Positions 46,607 to 55,377 of a DNA stretch of 64,000 bases are shown here, in pieces (position 1 is the first letter of the stretch; every line of letters starts with the position of its first letter). The DNA comes from Arthrobacter sp. MAHUQ-56 (GTDB lineage: Bacteria > Actinomycetota > Actinomycetes > Actinomycetales > Micrococcaceae): positions 124,001 to 188,000 of the forward strand of contig NZ_JAIFZQ010000018.1 of the NCBI RefSeq assembly GCF_019710585.1. The letters are read 5' to 3'. Made by a program: the position numbers and the translations under genes. The notes below the pieces were generated by a model that was not told the origin of the DNA, made no database searches, and saw only the letters and a program-made list of their open reading frames with translations.

Positions 46607-46622
46607 AGGGCCAAAAGTCACA
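46607..46622. promoter_or_regulatory. DosR-box-like site 9
   Basis: AGGGCCAAAAGTCACA, 126 bp before the USP start on the minus strand. It is the right-most copy found. The rest of the 275-bp gap holds a GTATGCTTACTA element at 46717 near the next gene. Confidence 0.65.
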
Positions 46623-46756
46623 GGACTGGATAATCCGGCAAGGGGCGTCCGGCCCGCCCGGTGCCCCCGTGTGGTCAAATTTGCCGCCGGGCGGTTCCCA
46701 CGGGGCACGATTCGTCAGTATGCTTACTAATGTCCTCCGAAGAGAAAGGCACCATC

Positions 46757-47188
46757 ATGACTGAACAGAACCTCCCCGACGACCAACTGGAAGTAGTCCA
46801 GGAAGACGACGTGCTGCTCGACCAGGCGCCCGGTGCCGCCTCTTCCCTTGAACTTGATCCGGTATCGGGGGAGCCCGACAGCTACCCGGGGGCCGCGGAG
46901 AACAACCCGGACCGCTGGCAGGAGGACCCGCTGCTGCAGGACGAGGCGGTATCCGGCGAAGAGGAAGACTTCCTCAGCGAGCAAACCCTCCGTGATGAGA
47001 CCGCCCGGGCGCGGTATGAAGCCGGCGACGAGCAGGTGCCGCCGGATGCGCCCACGCTCGGAGAGGCAGCGGCAGACGTCGACTTCGGCGAAGTGCCCAC
47101 CGGCCTGGAAGCGGACGGCAGCGACGACGAGGAGAATTTCGGCGGCTCCCCGCTCAGCGAGTTCGAACCCGAGGACCTGGAGCACTGA
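46757..47188 (+). CDS. Acidic hypothetical protein
   Basis: A 143-residue, strongly acidic protein (many D/E, few K/R) without membrane segments or recognised domain: LPDDQLEVVQEDDVLLDQAP at the start, SEQTLRDETARARYEAGDEQ in the middle, and an acidic tail ending EPEDLEH. ATG 46757 follows AAAGG. It is probably intrinsically disordered. A GTATGCTTACTA element lies 28 bp upstream, related to the palindrome in front of the SDR at 53034. Confidence 0.65.
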   Translation: MTEQNLPDDQLEVVQEDDVLLDQAPGAASSLELDPVSGEPDSYPGAAENNPDRWQEDPLLQDEAVSGEEEDFLSEQTLRDETARARYEAGDEQVPPDAPTLGEAAADVDFGEVPTGLEADGSDDEENFGGSPLSEFEPEDLEH

Positions 47189-47231
47189 CAGCCCAGCCGG
47201 CGCGGCCGCGGCAGGCAGGGGAGGAGACGCC

Positions 47232-47756
47232 ATGAAGACCAACGAACTGCTGGCTGACGCCTTCGGGCGGATCCAGGCAGTGGTAACGCAAACCCTCGAC
47301 GGCCTCGATGAGGCCGCCCTGCAGCGGCGGCCGGCGGGCACCGGCAATTCCATCGCGTGGCTAATCTGGCACCTTGCCCGGGTGGAGGATGCGCAGGTGG
47401 CTCCGGCTGCCGGGCTGGAACAGGTCTGGACGGCGCAGGATTTCGTGTCCCGCTTCGGGCTGCCGCTCACCCGGCAGGACACCGGCTACGGCCATACCAG
47501 CGGCCAGGTGGACGCGGTGCATGCGCCCCGGGAACTCCTGCAGGAATACTACGACGCCGTGCACCGGCAAACAGCCACCGTCCTGTCAGGGCTCCGGGAC
47601 GCCGACCTTGACCGCGTTGTCGACAGGAACTGGGACCCACCGGTCACCTACGGGGTGCGGCTGGTGAGCATCCTTGCCGACTGCCTCCAGCATGCCGGCC
47701 AGGCCGCCTACGCCAAGGGGCTGCACGGAGGGGAGGCGGACCGGGCCGGTGCGTGA
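47232..47756 (+). CDS. DinB/DUF664 family protein
   Basis: A 174-residue four-helix protein: GTGNSIAWLIWHLARVEDAQ (about 37-56) carries the first metal-type histidine, and SILADCLQHAGQAAYAKGL holds the last, as in DinB-like mycothiol-dependent enzymes. A GTSH-like second histidine position appears in GYGHTSGQVDAV. Likely a thiol-dependent transferase or stress protein. Its stop overlaps the RNase Z start. Confidence 0.87.
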   Translation: MKTNELLADAFGRIQAVVTQTLDGLDEAALQRRPAGTGNSIAWLIWHLARVEDAQVAPAAGLEQVWTAQDFVSRFGLPLTRQDTGYGHTSGQVDAVHAPRELLQEYYDAVHRQTATVLSGLRDADLDRVVDRNWDPPVTYGVRLVSILADCLQHAGQAAYAKGLHGGEADRAGA

Positions 47757-48699
47757 GCTGGTGGTCCTGGGCACCGCCTCGCAGGTGCCCACGCGGGCCA
47801 GGAACCACAACGGCTACTTCCTGGGCTGGGACGGAGAAGGACTGCTCTTCGACCCCGGTGAAGGCACCCAGCGACAGATGATCCACGCCGGCGTCTCTGC
47901 CACCCGGATCACCAGGATCTGCCTGACCCACGTGCACGGCGACCACTGTTTCGGCCTGCCGGGAGTGCTGTCGCGGATGGCCCTGGACGGCGTGTCCCAC
48001 CCGGTGCACCTGCATTATCCGGCGGCCGGCGAGGAGATCGTCCGGGCCCTTCTTTCCGTCAGTTCGCCAGGCGTAGACCTGCGGCTGCACCCCCATGGTT
48101 CAGCCGGAACCGTGGCCGAGGGCCTGGAGGTCCGGCCACTCAAGCACCGGATCGAGACGTTCGGTTACCGGCTCACCGAACCGGACGGCCGCACTTTCCT
48201 GCCGGAGCGGCTTCGCGCCGCCGGCGTCGCCGGCCCGGACATCGGGCGGCTGCAGCGCGGGGGCAGCCTTGAGGGGGTGCCGCTCGAGGAAGTGAGCATT
48301 CCGCGGCCGGGCCAGCGCTTCGCCTTCATCATGGACACGGCGCCTTGCGCCGGCGCCGACGAACTCGCCTCCGGGGCGGACCTGCTGGTCACGGAATCAA
48401 CGTTCAGCGACGACGACGGCGGGCTGGCTGAGCAATACCGCCACCTCACCGCCGGGCAGGCGGGGCAGTTGGCGGCGGCCGCGGACGCGCGCATCCTGGT
48501 GCTGACGCACTTCTCGGCGCGGTACGGCGACGACGTCTCACTGCTGGCGGCCCAGGCGAAGGCGCGCGCCCCCGCTGTGGCGGTGGTGGCGGCGGACGAC
48601 CTGCAGCGCATCGCCGTTCCCCCGAGGCGCACTGCGCCGGGATTTACGGTCCGGACCGGATTCGCGCCCCGCACCCCCCAGGACGAACCACGGAGATAG
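47749..48699 (+). CDS. rnz: Ribonuclease Z (tRNA 3' processing, MBL fold)
   Basis: A 316-residue metallo-beta-lactamase protein. Motifs: LVVLGTASQVPTRARNHNGY at the N-terminus, the zinc motif THVHGDHCFGLPG, FIMDTAPC, and LTHFSARY near the C-terminus, matching short-form RNase Z that trims tRNA precursors. GTG 47749 overlaps the DinB stop by 8 bp and follows a GGAGGGGAGGCGG tract. Confidence 0.9.
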   Translation: MRELVVLGTASQVPTRARNHNGYFLGWDGEGLLFDPGEGTQRQMIHAGVSATRITRICLTHVHGDHCFGLPGVLSRMALDGVSHPVHLHYPAAGEEIVRALLSVSSPGVDLRLHPHGSAGTVAEGLEVRPLKHRIETFGYRLTEPDGRTFLPERLRAAGVAGPDIGRLQRGGSLEGVPLEEVSIPRPGQRFAFIMDTAPCAGADELASGADLLVTESTFSDDDGGLAEQYRHLTAGQAGQLAAAADARILVLTHFSARYGDDVSLLAAQAKARAPAVAVVAADDLQRIAVPPRRTAPGFTVRTGFAPRTPQDEPRR

Positions 48700-48708
48700 G
48701 GTTGAAAC

Positions 48709-50175
48709 ATGACGGCAGCAGCTGAATCCATGGTCACGCTCGACGGCAAGTTCGCCCGCGAACTGGCCGAACTCGCCGTTCCCTGGCAGGCCGAGGAAGC
48801 CCCGGCTCCGGAACTGCTGGTGCTGAACGAGGCGCTGGCCAATGATCTGGGCCTGGACCCGGGCTACCTCCGCAGCCCCGAAGGCGTCCGGCTCCTGGTG
48901 GGCAACCATGTCCCGGAGGGTGCCACACCGGTGGCACAGGCGTATGCCGGGCACCAGTTCGGCGGGTACTCGCCCCTGCTCGGTGACGGCCGCGCCCTGT
49001 TGCTGGGTGAGGTGGCGGACCGCAGCGGACGCATTCGCGATGTCCACCTCAAAGGCTCCGGCCGCACTCCGTTCGCCCGCGCCGGGGACGGCCGTGCCGT
49101 CGTCGGGCCCATGCTGCGGGAGTACCTGGTCAGCGAGGCCATGCATGCCCTCGGGATCCCCACCACCCGCTCCCTTGCCGTCGTGGCCACCGGGCGGCAG
49201 GTGCGGCGCGACGGGATGCTGCCCGGGGCCGTCCTGGCCAGGGTGGCGGGCAGCCACCTGCGTGTCGGCAGCTTCCAGTACGCGCGGGCAACGGAGAATA
49301 CCGGCCTGCTGCGGAGGTTGGCGGACCACGCCATTGCCCGCCATTACCCGGGCGCTGCGGAGGCGGAAAACCCCTACCTGGAACTGTTCCGGTCCGTGGT
49401 CTCGGCCCAGGCTTCCCTGGTGGCCCGGTGGATGCTGGTCGGGTTCGTGCACGGGGTGATGAACACGGACAACATGACCATCTCCGGGGAGACGATCGAC
49501 TACGGCCCGTGCGCTTTCATGGACGCGTTCAACCCTGGTGCCGTCTACAGTTCCATCGACGTCAGCGGACGCTATGCCTACGCCAACCAGCCCGTTCTTG
49601 CCGAATGGAATCTCGCCAGGCTGGCCGAGGCGATGCTGCCGCTGATCGACGAGGACCAGGAGAAGGCAGTAACGCCGGCGGTGGAGGCGCTGGGAGCATT
49701 CCGCGGGCAATACAGCGCCGCGTGGTCCAGCGGCATGAGGGCCAAGCTGGGCATTCCCGAGGCCGCGGCCGGCGATGAGGAAGCCTCAGCCGTGGTGGAC
49801 GGGGCTATCGCCATCCTCAAGGATGGCCCCGTCGACTACACCCTGTTCTTCCGGAACCTCGGCAAGGCTGCCGGCGGCGACCTCCGGCCCGCCCGCGGCA
49901 TGGTCCTTGACCTGGCGGCCTTTGATGCCTGGGTTGGGCGGTGGCAGGCCCTGGGTCCCGACCAGGAGCTGATGGACAGCGTGAACCCGGCGTACATTCC
50001 GCGCAACCACCTGGTGGAAGAAGCCCTTGCGGCCGCCACCGGGGGAGACCTGGGTCCCCTGCGCCGGCTGCTGGAAGCGGTCACTGAACCCTTCACCGAG
50101 CGGCCCGGGCTGGAACGCTACGCCGAGGGAGCGCCCGAAGACTTCGGGAGTTACATGACCTTCTGCGGGACCTGA
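48709..50175 (+). CDS. selO: Protein adenylyltransferase SelO (YdiU)
   Basis: A 488-residue SelO pseudokinase, which transfers AMP to Ser/Thr/Tyr of redox proteins. Visible motifs: [20 protein letters not shown], the [10 protein letters not shown] nucleotide loop, [20 protein letters not shown] (the HGVMNTDN metal/catalytic region), and [19 protein letters not shown] [15 protein letters not shown] near the end. It ends FCGT and has no terminal selenocysteine/cysteine motif beyond that C. It lies 9 bp behind the RNase Z gene. Confidence 0.93.
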   Translation: MTAAAESMVTLDGKFARELAELAVPWQAEEAPAPELLVLNEALANDLGLDPGYLRSPEGVRLLVGNHVPEGATPVAQAYAGHQFGGYSPLLGDGRALLLGEVADRSGRIRDVHLKGSGRTPFARAGDGRAVVGPMLREYLVSEAMHALGIPTTRSLAVVATGRQVRRDGMLPGAVLARVAGSHLRVGSFQYARATENTGLLRRLADHAIARHYPGAAEAENPYLELFRSVVSAQASLVARWMLVGFVHGVMNTDNMTISGETIDYGPCAFMDAFNPGAVYSSIDVSGRYAYANQPVLAEWNLARLAEAMLPLIDEDQEKAVTPAVEALGAFRGQYSAAWSSGMRAKLGIPEAAAGDEEASAVVDGAIAILKDGPVDYTLFFRNLGKAAGGDLRPARGMVLDLAAFDAWVGRWQALGPDQELMDSVNPAYIPRNHLVEEALAAATGGDLGPLRRLLEAVTEPFTERPGLERYAEGAPEDFGSYMTFCGT

Positions 50176-50180
50176 ACACA

Positions 50181-50217
50181 GAAGGGCGGCGGCCGGGAGT
50201 CCCGGCCGCCGCCCTTC
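50181..50217. terminator. Strong bidirectional terminator
   Basis: An 18-bp perfect stem (GAAGGGCGGCGGCCGGGA and its complement) around a single G, followed by TTT, between convergent selO and the LysM-NlpC/P60 gene. Confidence 0.9.
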
Positions 50218-50234
50218 TTTAAACCGCGCGGTGG

Positions 50235-51089
50235 TTAGGCTACGCGGACCGCGGAGTAGCCGCCGAGCCAGCTGATGGAGTGTACCTCGGTGGTGTAGCC
50301 GTTGACGCCGCCACTGACCACCTGGCCGTTGCCGGCGTACACGCCAACGTGGCCGGAGGTGATGATGAGGTCACCGGGGGCCGGGCTGCCCACCACACTG
50401 CCGTACTGGAAGAACTGGGTGGGGGCCAGATCGCCCACAGACTTGCCCACGGAGCGCAGGGCCTTCTCCACCATGGCGGTGCAGTCCTGCTGGACACCCA
50501 GCTGGCCGTAGGCCGAAGCGAGGATCGCTGCGCCCGTGCCGGTACCGGTGGAGGCCGGGGTGGCCGACGCGTAGGACATGTTCATCCCGGTGTTCACCGG
50601 GGTGGACGCCGCAGCCGCCGTCACGGGTGCCGGGGCGGCAGCGGGTGCCGGAGCAGGTGCCGGGGCTGCCGCAACGTAGCCGGCACCCGGAATCTGGATC
50701 TGGTCGCCCGGGTAGATGATCGAGGACAGCCCCAGTCCATTGGCGGACAGGACGTCGTTCAGGCCAACACCGTGGGCTGCCGCGATGGCGCCCAGGGTGT
50801 CGCCGGAAACCACCGTGTGGACGGTGCCGGCAGCAGCAGCCGGCGCTGCAACCTGCGCGGCGGGCGCGGCGGTGGCCTCGACGTTAGCCTGCGCTGTGGT
50901 GTCCGGGGCGGTTACACCTGCGTGGGCCGGCGCACCGACCCCGAAGGCAATGCCGGATGCTGCTGCCACTGCGAGCGCCGGGCGGCCCAGCGAGCGGGCC
51001 TGGGACTTTGCTGTCGCGGCGAGGCCCTCGAGCACAATTGAGCGGGCCGGAGTCGCGCGGTGACGGGCTGCATTGGAAATTTTTGACAC
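50235..51089 (-). CDS. Secreted LysM plus NlpC/P60 cell-wall hydrolase
   Basis: A 284-residue protein. Signal peptide to about residue 57 (ALAVAAASGIAFGVGAPAHA). LysM domain about 90-135 (VHTVVSGDTLGAIAAAHGVG), an Ala/Pro-rich linker, and NlpC/P60 from about 180: QDCTAMVEKALRS holds the catalytic Cys and GHVGVYAGNGQVV the His. It cleaves peptidoglycan stem peptides. GTG 51089 follows GAGAGG; the frame is open further but that overlaps the riboswitch upstream. Confidence 0.92.
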   Translation of the reverse strand: MSKISNAARHRATPARSIVLEGLAATAKSQARSLGRPALAVAAASGIAFGVGAPAHAGVTAPDTTAQANVEATAAPAAQVAAPAAAAGTVHTVVSGDTLGAIAAAHGVGLNDVLSANGLGLSSIIYPGDQIQIPGAGYVAAAPAPAPAPAAAPAPVTAAAASTPVNTGMNMSYASATPASTGTGTGAAILASAYGQLGVQQDCTAMVEKALRSVGKSVGDLAPTQFFQYGSVVGSPAPGDLIITSGHVGVYAGNGQVVSGGVNGYTTEVHSISWLGGYSAVRVA

Positions 51090-51107
51090 GGTTGATCGCC
51101 TCTCCCA

Positions 51108-51285
51108 TGCCTGCGGGGTGAGCTGTCGGGTTCGGGCTGGAGATGCCCGGCCGAAAGCACCCGCGACGGACGGAGGCGCTATTCGACTTAACCCCAAGGC
51201 CTCAAGAGGCCATGGAAATGTGGTTCCCCCGTCCCTGCCAGCTGGAAACGATCGAATCCCGGGTCAGCGGCAGGGCTCGGCAAGC
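51108..51285 (-). ncRNA. Cyclic di-AMP (ydaO/yuaA-type) riboswitch
   Basis: On the minus strand this leader reads GCCGAGCCCTGCCGC at its 5' end, then GGCAGGGACGGGGGAACC, CTTGGGGTTAAGTCG, and at the 3' end GAACCCGACAGCTCACCCCG followed by CAGGC. These are the conserved blocks of the ydaO c-di-AMP riboswitch, whose actinobacterial members sit before NlpC/P60 and Rpf genes. The hallmark 3' block ends 20 bp before the GTG start at 51089. No terminator hairpin is obvious. Confidence 0.9.
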
Positions 51286-51322
51286 TGATGGGAATGTCCC
51301 GTCTGGGAGGGACACCATCCGA

Positions 51323-51351
51323 CCATAACCCGCGCTCGGGCCAATTGTCAC
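51323..51351 (-). promoter_or_regulatory. Candidate promoter for the riboswitch transcript
   Basis: On the minus strand GTGACA (-35) and TTATGG (-10) with a 17-bp spacer, so transcription would begin near 51316, about 30 bp before the riboswitch. Confidence 0.4.
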
Positions 51352-51671
51352 ATTTGGATAACATGCGATGCTTTCCTCTCGAATTCAGCAATCGTCTTGA
51401 TGCCCCACTTTGGCCTGCTGCTGCTGCCTGCTTGGGACGGTTTGGTAACGCTTCAGCACCAACCTCCGCCAAGGCCGGGTAAGCACCCCGTAAGCTTCTG
51501 CACTATGCCCCTGGCCGTGACCAGGATCAAGGCTCCCGGAAGCCGCGCCAGCCCGGCCCCCTCGGTGCCCGACGCATCACCGGTGACGGCGGTGCCAACT
51601 ATGACTCCCCGTGCGGCGCCTGGAACCACTCGTATCCGGGAACTGTTACTGAGGGGCGCTAGGCTTTCCCT
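51352..51671. other. Intergenic stretch without a convincing gene
   Basis: Part of the 582-bp gap between the LysM gene and the DksA-type gene. Small open frames exist on both strands but none has a ribosome site and protein-like composition. The AT-richer part near 51340-51420 probably belongs to divergent promoters. Confidence 0.5.
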
Positions 51672-52031
51672 ATGCCAGACGTTGAACGGTTCCGGGTGCT
51701 GCTCGAGCAGGAGCGGGAACGGAGGTCGGCGTTGCTGCCCGAGCTCCGGGCGGATATCGCGGCGGCGAATTCGGCGCGCCAGGACTCGAACGTCGACGAC
51801 GAGCACGACCCCGAGGGCGCCACGATTGCCTTTGAGCTCTCCCAGGCGTCGGCCCTCCTGAAGCAGAGTTCCGCGGGCCTGGACCAGGTGGAGGCGGCCC
51901 TGGCCCGGATCGCCGCCGGCACCTACGGTATCTGTGCCGTGTGCGGGGAGCCCATCGCCGAGGGCCGGCTGGAAGCCCGGCCGTGGACCCCTTATTGCAT
52001 CCGGCATGCCGCGGCAGGGCGGGGACAATGA
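51672..52031 (+). CDS. TraR/DksA-type zinc-finger protein
   Basis: A 119-residue protein: helical N-terminus (FRVLLEQERERRSALLPELR), DDEHDPEGATIAFELSQASA in the coiled-coil tip, and a C-terminal finger CAVC-x17-CIRH. The fourth metal ligand is His where DksA has Cys. Such proteins insert a coiled coil into the RNA polymerase secondary channel and adjust transcription under stress. Its stop overlaps the next ATG as ATGA. Confidence 0.88.
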   Translation: MPDVERFRVLLEQERERRSALLPELRADIAAANSARQDSNVDDEHDPEGATIAFELSQASALLKQSSAGLDQVEAALARIAAGTYGICAVCGEPIAEGRLEARPWTPYCIRHAAAGRGQ

Positions 52032-52594
52032 CCGGTGCCACGGATACGGTGGCTGCTGCGGCGGAGTTCATCGACCGGACCCTCCAGAACGAGGGCGCCT
52101 GGTACCGGGCGGACGACGTTGGCAGCAGGCTGGGCGGGGCCCTTGCCTCCTACGGCTCGTCCGTGGGGGCGGTCCGCGGTACTGTGCGCGATGCCCTGCG
52201 CAAATTCAAGGCCCTTGACCACGACGGCACGGTCATGCTTGCTTCGGCGCTCTGGGGCCAGCCCAAACCCGGTGCCCGGCCCGTTTTTGAGCGGCGCCTG
52301 GCCGCCGTCGTGCTGCTGCAGTCAAAGGTCCGCATCCTCAGGCATTCGGACCTGACCCGCCTTGAGGGGTTCCTCCGTACCGCGCTGGCGCAGGAACTGG
52401 CGGAAGCGATGCTCGCGCACGTCCTGGTGCCGCTGCTGGCGGGACTGGGGGAACGCGAACGGCAGCGCGCCGACGTTGTCCTGGCAAGGTGGCGGGAAGA
52501 CCCGGACCCGCAGTTGCAGGCGGCCGCGGACGCCCTTGAAAAGGACCTGACCCTTAGAAACGCACTTGGGAGATCCAATGAACGAACCGTTTGA
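52028..52594 (+). CDS. Helical protein, possibly DNA alkylation repair (AlkD)-like
   Basis: A 188-residue alpha-helical protein starting at ATG 52028, coupled to the DksA-type gene. Repeated helix pairs (GSSVGAVRGTVRDALRKFKA; AAVVLLQSKVRILRHSDLTR; LVPLLAGLGERERQRADVVL) suggest HEAT-like stacking as in AlkD glycosylases, but the catalytic Asp/Trp positions cannot be assigned. Treat the function as unconfirmed. Confidence 0.55.
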   Translation: MTGATDTVAAAAEFIDRTLQNEGAWYRADDVGSRLGGALASYGSSVGAVRGTVRDALRKFKALDHDGTVMLASALWGQPKPGARPVFERRLAAVVLLQSKVRILRHSDLTRLEGFLRTALAQELAEAMLAHVLVPLLAGLGERERQRADVVLARWREDPDPQLQAAADALEKDLTLRNALGRSNERTV

Positions 52595-53024
52595 CCTCGA
52601 CCGTTTTGTCACCGCCCAAAACCGCGGTGGAACCTATGAACAGGCGCTGGGGGAGCTGCAGGTCGGCAACAAGACCGGCCACTGGATGTGGTTCATCTTT
52701 CCGCAGATCGCCGGACTGGGGCGCAGTGCCACGTCCCGCACCTATGCCATCGCGTCGCTGGCCGAAGCCCGGGCGTACCTGGACCACGACGTCCTCGGCC
52801 CCCGGCTGCTCGAATGCGCGCAGGCCCTGACCAACCACCCCGACCGGTCCGCCGAGGATATCCTGGGCGGCATCGATGCGCAGAAACTGCGGTCCTCCAT
52901 GACACTGTTCCTCCGGGCGGCGCCCGGAGAAACAGTGTTCAAGACCGTCCTGGCCCAGTTCTTCGACGGCCAGCCGGACGAGGCCACCGACGCGCTGCTT
53001 GCCGAACAGGAAGCTGCCGGATAA
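52578..53024 (+). CDS. DUF1810 family protein
   Basis: A 148-residue protein with the DUF1810 signature FDLDRFVTAQNRGGTYEQAL, GHWMWFIFPQIAGLGRSATS, and YAIASLAEARAYLDHDVLGP. The family (E. coli YbiA/macrodomain-like relatives) has no established reaction. ATG 52578 with GGGAG upstream is used; it overlaps the previous gene by 17 bp. Confidence 0.88.
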   Translation: MNEPFDLDRFVTAQNRGGTYEQALGELQVGNKTGHWMWFIFPQIAGLGRSATSRTYAIASLAEARAYLDHDVLGPRLLECAQALTNHPDRSAEDILGGIDAQKLRSSMTLFLRAAPGETVFKTVLAQFFDGQPDEATDALLAEQEAAG

Positions 53025-53033
53025 CGGCAACTG

Positions 53034-53927
53034 CTACGGCGTGGGGCTGCCGCCGTTGACGTTGAGCGTTTCGCCCACCACGTAGCTGGACTCCGGCGAG
53101 GCGAGGAAGACATACGCGGGCGCCAGTTCGGCGGGCTGCCCGGCCCGGCCCAGGGGAGTGGACTGGCCGAACTCCGGCAGTTCCTCCTTCGGCTGGCCGC
53201 TGCTCACCTGCAGCGGGGTCCAGATGGGGCCCGGAGCCACCGCGTTCACCCGGATCCCCTTCGGTGCCAGCTGCTGCGCAAGGCCCTTCGTGAAGTTGTT
53301 GATGCTGGCCTTGGTGGTGGCGTAGTCCACCAGCGTGGGTGACGGGTTGTACGCCTGGATCGAGGTGGTGTTGATGATGGTGGAGCCCGGAGGCATGTGC
53401 GGCACCGCAGCCTTGGTCAGCCAGAACATGGCGTAGACGTTGGTCTTCAGCGTGTGGTCGAACTGCTCGTCAGTGATGTCCTGCAGGTCCTTCTGGGCCA
53501 CCTGCTTGCCGGCGTTGTTGACCAGGATATCCACGCCGCCCAAGACGGCCACGGCGGTATCCACCAGGTCCCTGCAGGCCGCCGCGTCCTTGAGGTCGCC
53601 GGGGACTTTCACCGCCTTGCGTCCCGCGGCCTCGATGATTCCAGCGATCCGCGATGCGTCTTCTTCTTCCTGCGGCAGGTAGGACAGGACGACGTCGGAC
53701 CCCTCACGGGCGAAGGCAATCGCCGTTGCCGCCCCGATGCCGGAGTCCGCCCCGGTAATAATGGCGCGCCGGCCTTCCAGCCGCCCTGTGCCGCGGTAGG
53801 TCTCTTCGCCCAGGTCGGCCTTGGGCTCCAGTTCCGCGTCCAGGCCCGGTTCGGGCTGGTGCTGCTCTGGCGGGGAGATCTTCCCGTAGGCGGTCACGGG
53901 GTTGCGGAACGTGTACTGGTCGGTCAT
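53034..53927 (-). CDS. SDR oxidoreductase, general-stress-protein-39 type
   Basis: A 297-residue SDR with the ~40-residue N-terminal extension (QYTFRNPVTAYGKISPPEQH) typical of YdaD/YhdF general stress proteins. Cofactor motif ITGADSGIGAA, NNAG, catalytic Y-x3-K in VDYATTKASI, and the GGSPTP end are present. GAGGAGG precedes ATG 53927. A TAAGCATGCTTA palindrome lies 27 bp upstream, a likely regulator site. Confidence 0.93.
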   Translation of the reverse strand: MTDQYTFRNPVTAYGKISPPEQHQPEPGLDAELEPKADLGEETYRGTGRLEGRRAIITGADSGIGAATAIAFAREGSDVVLSYLPQEEEDASRIAGIIEAAGRKAVKVPGDLKDAAACRDLVDTAVAVLGGVDILVNNAGKQVAQKDLQDITDEQFDHTLKTNVYAMFWLTKAAVPHMPPGSTIINTTSIQAYNPSPTLVDYATTKASINNFTKGLAQQLAPKGIRVNAVAPGPIWTPLQVSSGQPKEELPEFGQSTPLGRAGQPAELAPAYVFLASPESSYVVGETLNVNGGSPTP

Positions 53928-53953
53928 GCGGTCCTCCTCATCGCGCAAAAAAC

Positions 53954-53965
53954 TAAGCATGCTTA
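53954..53965. promoter_or_regulatory. TAAGCATGCTTA palindrome
   Basis: A perfect 12-bp palindrome in an AT-rich spot (next to a run of six A) in an otherwise GC-rich gap, 27 bp before the SDR start. Confidence 0.5.
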
Positions 53966-54007
53966 CATTTCCCAGCCTAGGCAATCATTCCGCCCCTGCC
54001 AACCCGC

Positions 54008-54514
54008 TCAGGCGCGGGGAACCTCCACCAGCCTGACCTCCGCCAGCCGCCCGCCGTCAACGGCCGCTTCCATGTAGGTGCAGGCCGGCTGCCGGCGCCG
54101 GTCGGTGGGGGAGCCGGGATTCAGCAGCCGGAGCCCCCCGGGCGAGGTGGTGTCCCACGGGATGTGGCTGTGTCCGAACACCAGGACGTCCGCGTCCGGG
54201 TACAACGACTCGCAGCGCAGGTCCCGGCCCTTGGCCGGCCCCGTCTCGTGGACCATCGCAAACCGGACGCCGTCCAGGGTGATGCGTGCCGTCTCCGGGA
54301 GCCGCCGGCGCAGTTCCGGGCCGTCATTGTTGCCGTGGACACCCAGCAGCAACGTGCTGCGTTCCTCGAACTCATCCAGCAATGCCGGCTCCACCCAGTC
54401 GCCGGCATGGAACACCACGTCGGCGCTTTCGACGGCGGCCCACACCCGTTCCGGCAGGTTCCTGGCGCGCTTGGGCACGTGGGTGTCGGCGAGAAAAACC
54501 AGTTTCAGCGGCAT
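54008..54514 (-). CDS. Metallophosphoesterase, YfcE/MJ0936-like phosphodiesterase
   Basis: A 168-residue enzyme with all dinuclear-metal motifs: LVFLADTHVPK (D10, H12), FHAGDW, HGNNDG, and GHSHIPW. Small single-domain members hydrolyse phosphodiesters such as cyclic nucleotides; the natural substrate is unknown. It lies divergently from the DUF1918 gene. Confidence 0.9.
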   Translation of the reverse strand: MPLKLVFLADTHVPKRARNLPERVWAAVESADVVFHAGDWVEPALLDEFEERSTLLLGVHGNNDGPELRRRLPETARITLDGVRFAMVHETGPAKGRDLRCESLYPDADVLVFGHSHIPWDTTSPGGLRLLNPGSPTDRRRQPACTYMEAAVDGGRLAEVRLVEVPRA

Positions 54515-54588
54515 ACCGGAATCCTGCCATGCCTGCCCTGTTCCCGCAGGCCGCCGAGTCGTAATCTGGGGGCTGGGAGGTGATTGCC

Positions 54589-54780
54589 ATGGAGGCAGCC
54601 CAAGGCGACCGCATCGTGGTGCGCGGACGGACCGTCGGATCCGCAGACCGGCACGGGGTGATCCTGGAAGTCCGTGGCCAGGGCGGGGCCCCGCCCTATG
54701 TTGTCCGCTTCGACGACGGGCACGAGACTGTCATGTACCCCGGCGGCGATTTCGCCGTCGAACGCGGCCACGCAACCTGA
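54589..54780 (+). CDS. DUF1918 protein
   Basis: A 63-residue protein: GDRIVVRGRTVGSADRHGVI, then PPYVVRFDDGHETVMYPGGD. This is the DUF1918 beta-barrel, a small actinobacterial domain of unknown role. ATG 54589 has GGGAGG 8 bp upstream. Confidence 0.85.
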   Translation: MEAAQGDRIVVRGRTVGSADRHGVILEVRGQGGAPPYVVRFDDGHETVMYPGGDFAVERGHAT

Positions 54781-54867
54781 CACCCGCCGGTACCTGACGT
54801 CCCGCCGGCGCATTGCCCCTGTAACGCAGTTCCGCTGTAAGCCGGAAGCACCTGTCAGACTGGAGCA

Positions 54868-55377
54868 ATGGAACATTTTCCGGCCTCCGCTTCGTCCTCA
54901 CGGCCTCCGCAGCGCACAGGTCCGCGCGACCCGGGTGATGCCTGGGTGGAGGGTGACCGCGGCCGCTACTGGGGCAGGTTCGGCGCGGCCGGTGTCCTGG
55001 CGTACGACCCCGCCAAGGGCGTCCTCCTCCAGCACCGCGCCGTGTGGAGCCACAACGGCGGAACCTGGGGGCTGCCCGGCGGGGCGCTGCACGAGGGCGA
55101 GGAAGCCGTCGACGGCGCACTCCGCGAGGCCTACGAAGAGGCTGCGGTCCCATCGGAGAGCGTGGAGGTGCTCTTCACCTCGGTGCTGGACCACGGCTAC
55201 TGGTCCTATACCACCGTGGTGGTGCGGGTACGGGAATCCTTCGACCCCGTAATCAGCGACCCGGAAAGCATCGCATTGCTGTGGATTCCGCTGTCCGAGG
55301 TGGACGGCCTGGACCTCCACCCAGGGTTCGCGGCATCCTGGCCCGGCCTCTTGGACCGACTTGGCGGACGGGCCTAG
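54868..55377 (+). CDS. Nudix hydrolase
   Basis: A 169-residue protein. The Nudix box reads GGALHEGEEAVDGALREAYE followed by EAAV (about 71-94), with the REAYEE core that binds Mg2+. It should hydrolyse a nucleoside diphosphate linked to some moiety; the substrate cannot be read from sequence. Its stop overlaps the convergent nuclease-family stop by 4 bp. Confidence 0.9.
   Translation: MEHFPASASSSRPPQRTGPRDPGDAWVEGDRGRYWGRFGAAGVLAYDPAKGVLLQHRAVWSHNGGTWGLPGGALHEGEEAVDGALREAYEEAAVPSESVEVLFTSVLDHGYWSYTTVVVRVRESFDPVISDPESIALLWIPLSEVDGLDLHPGFAASWPGLLDRLGGRA

Noticed and set aside
51397..51861. Plus-strand open frame running into the DksA-type gene
   Set aside because: No ribosome site, proline/serine-rich translation, and it overlaps the supported DksA-type gene in another frame.
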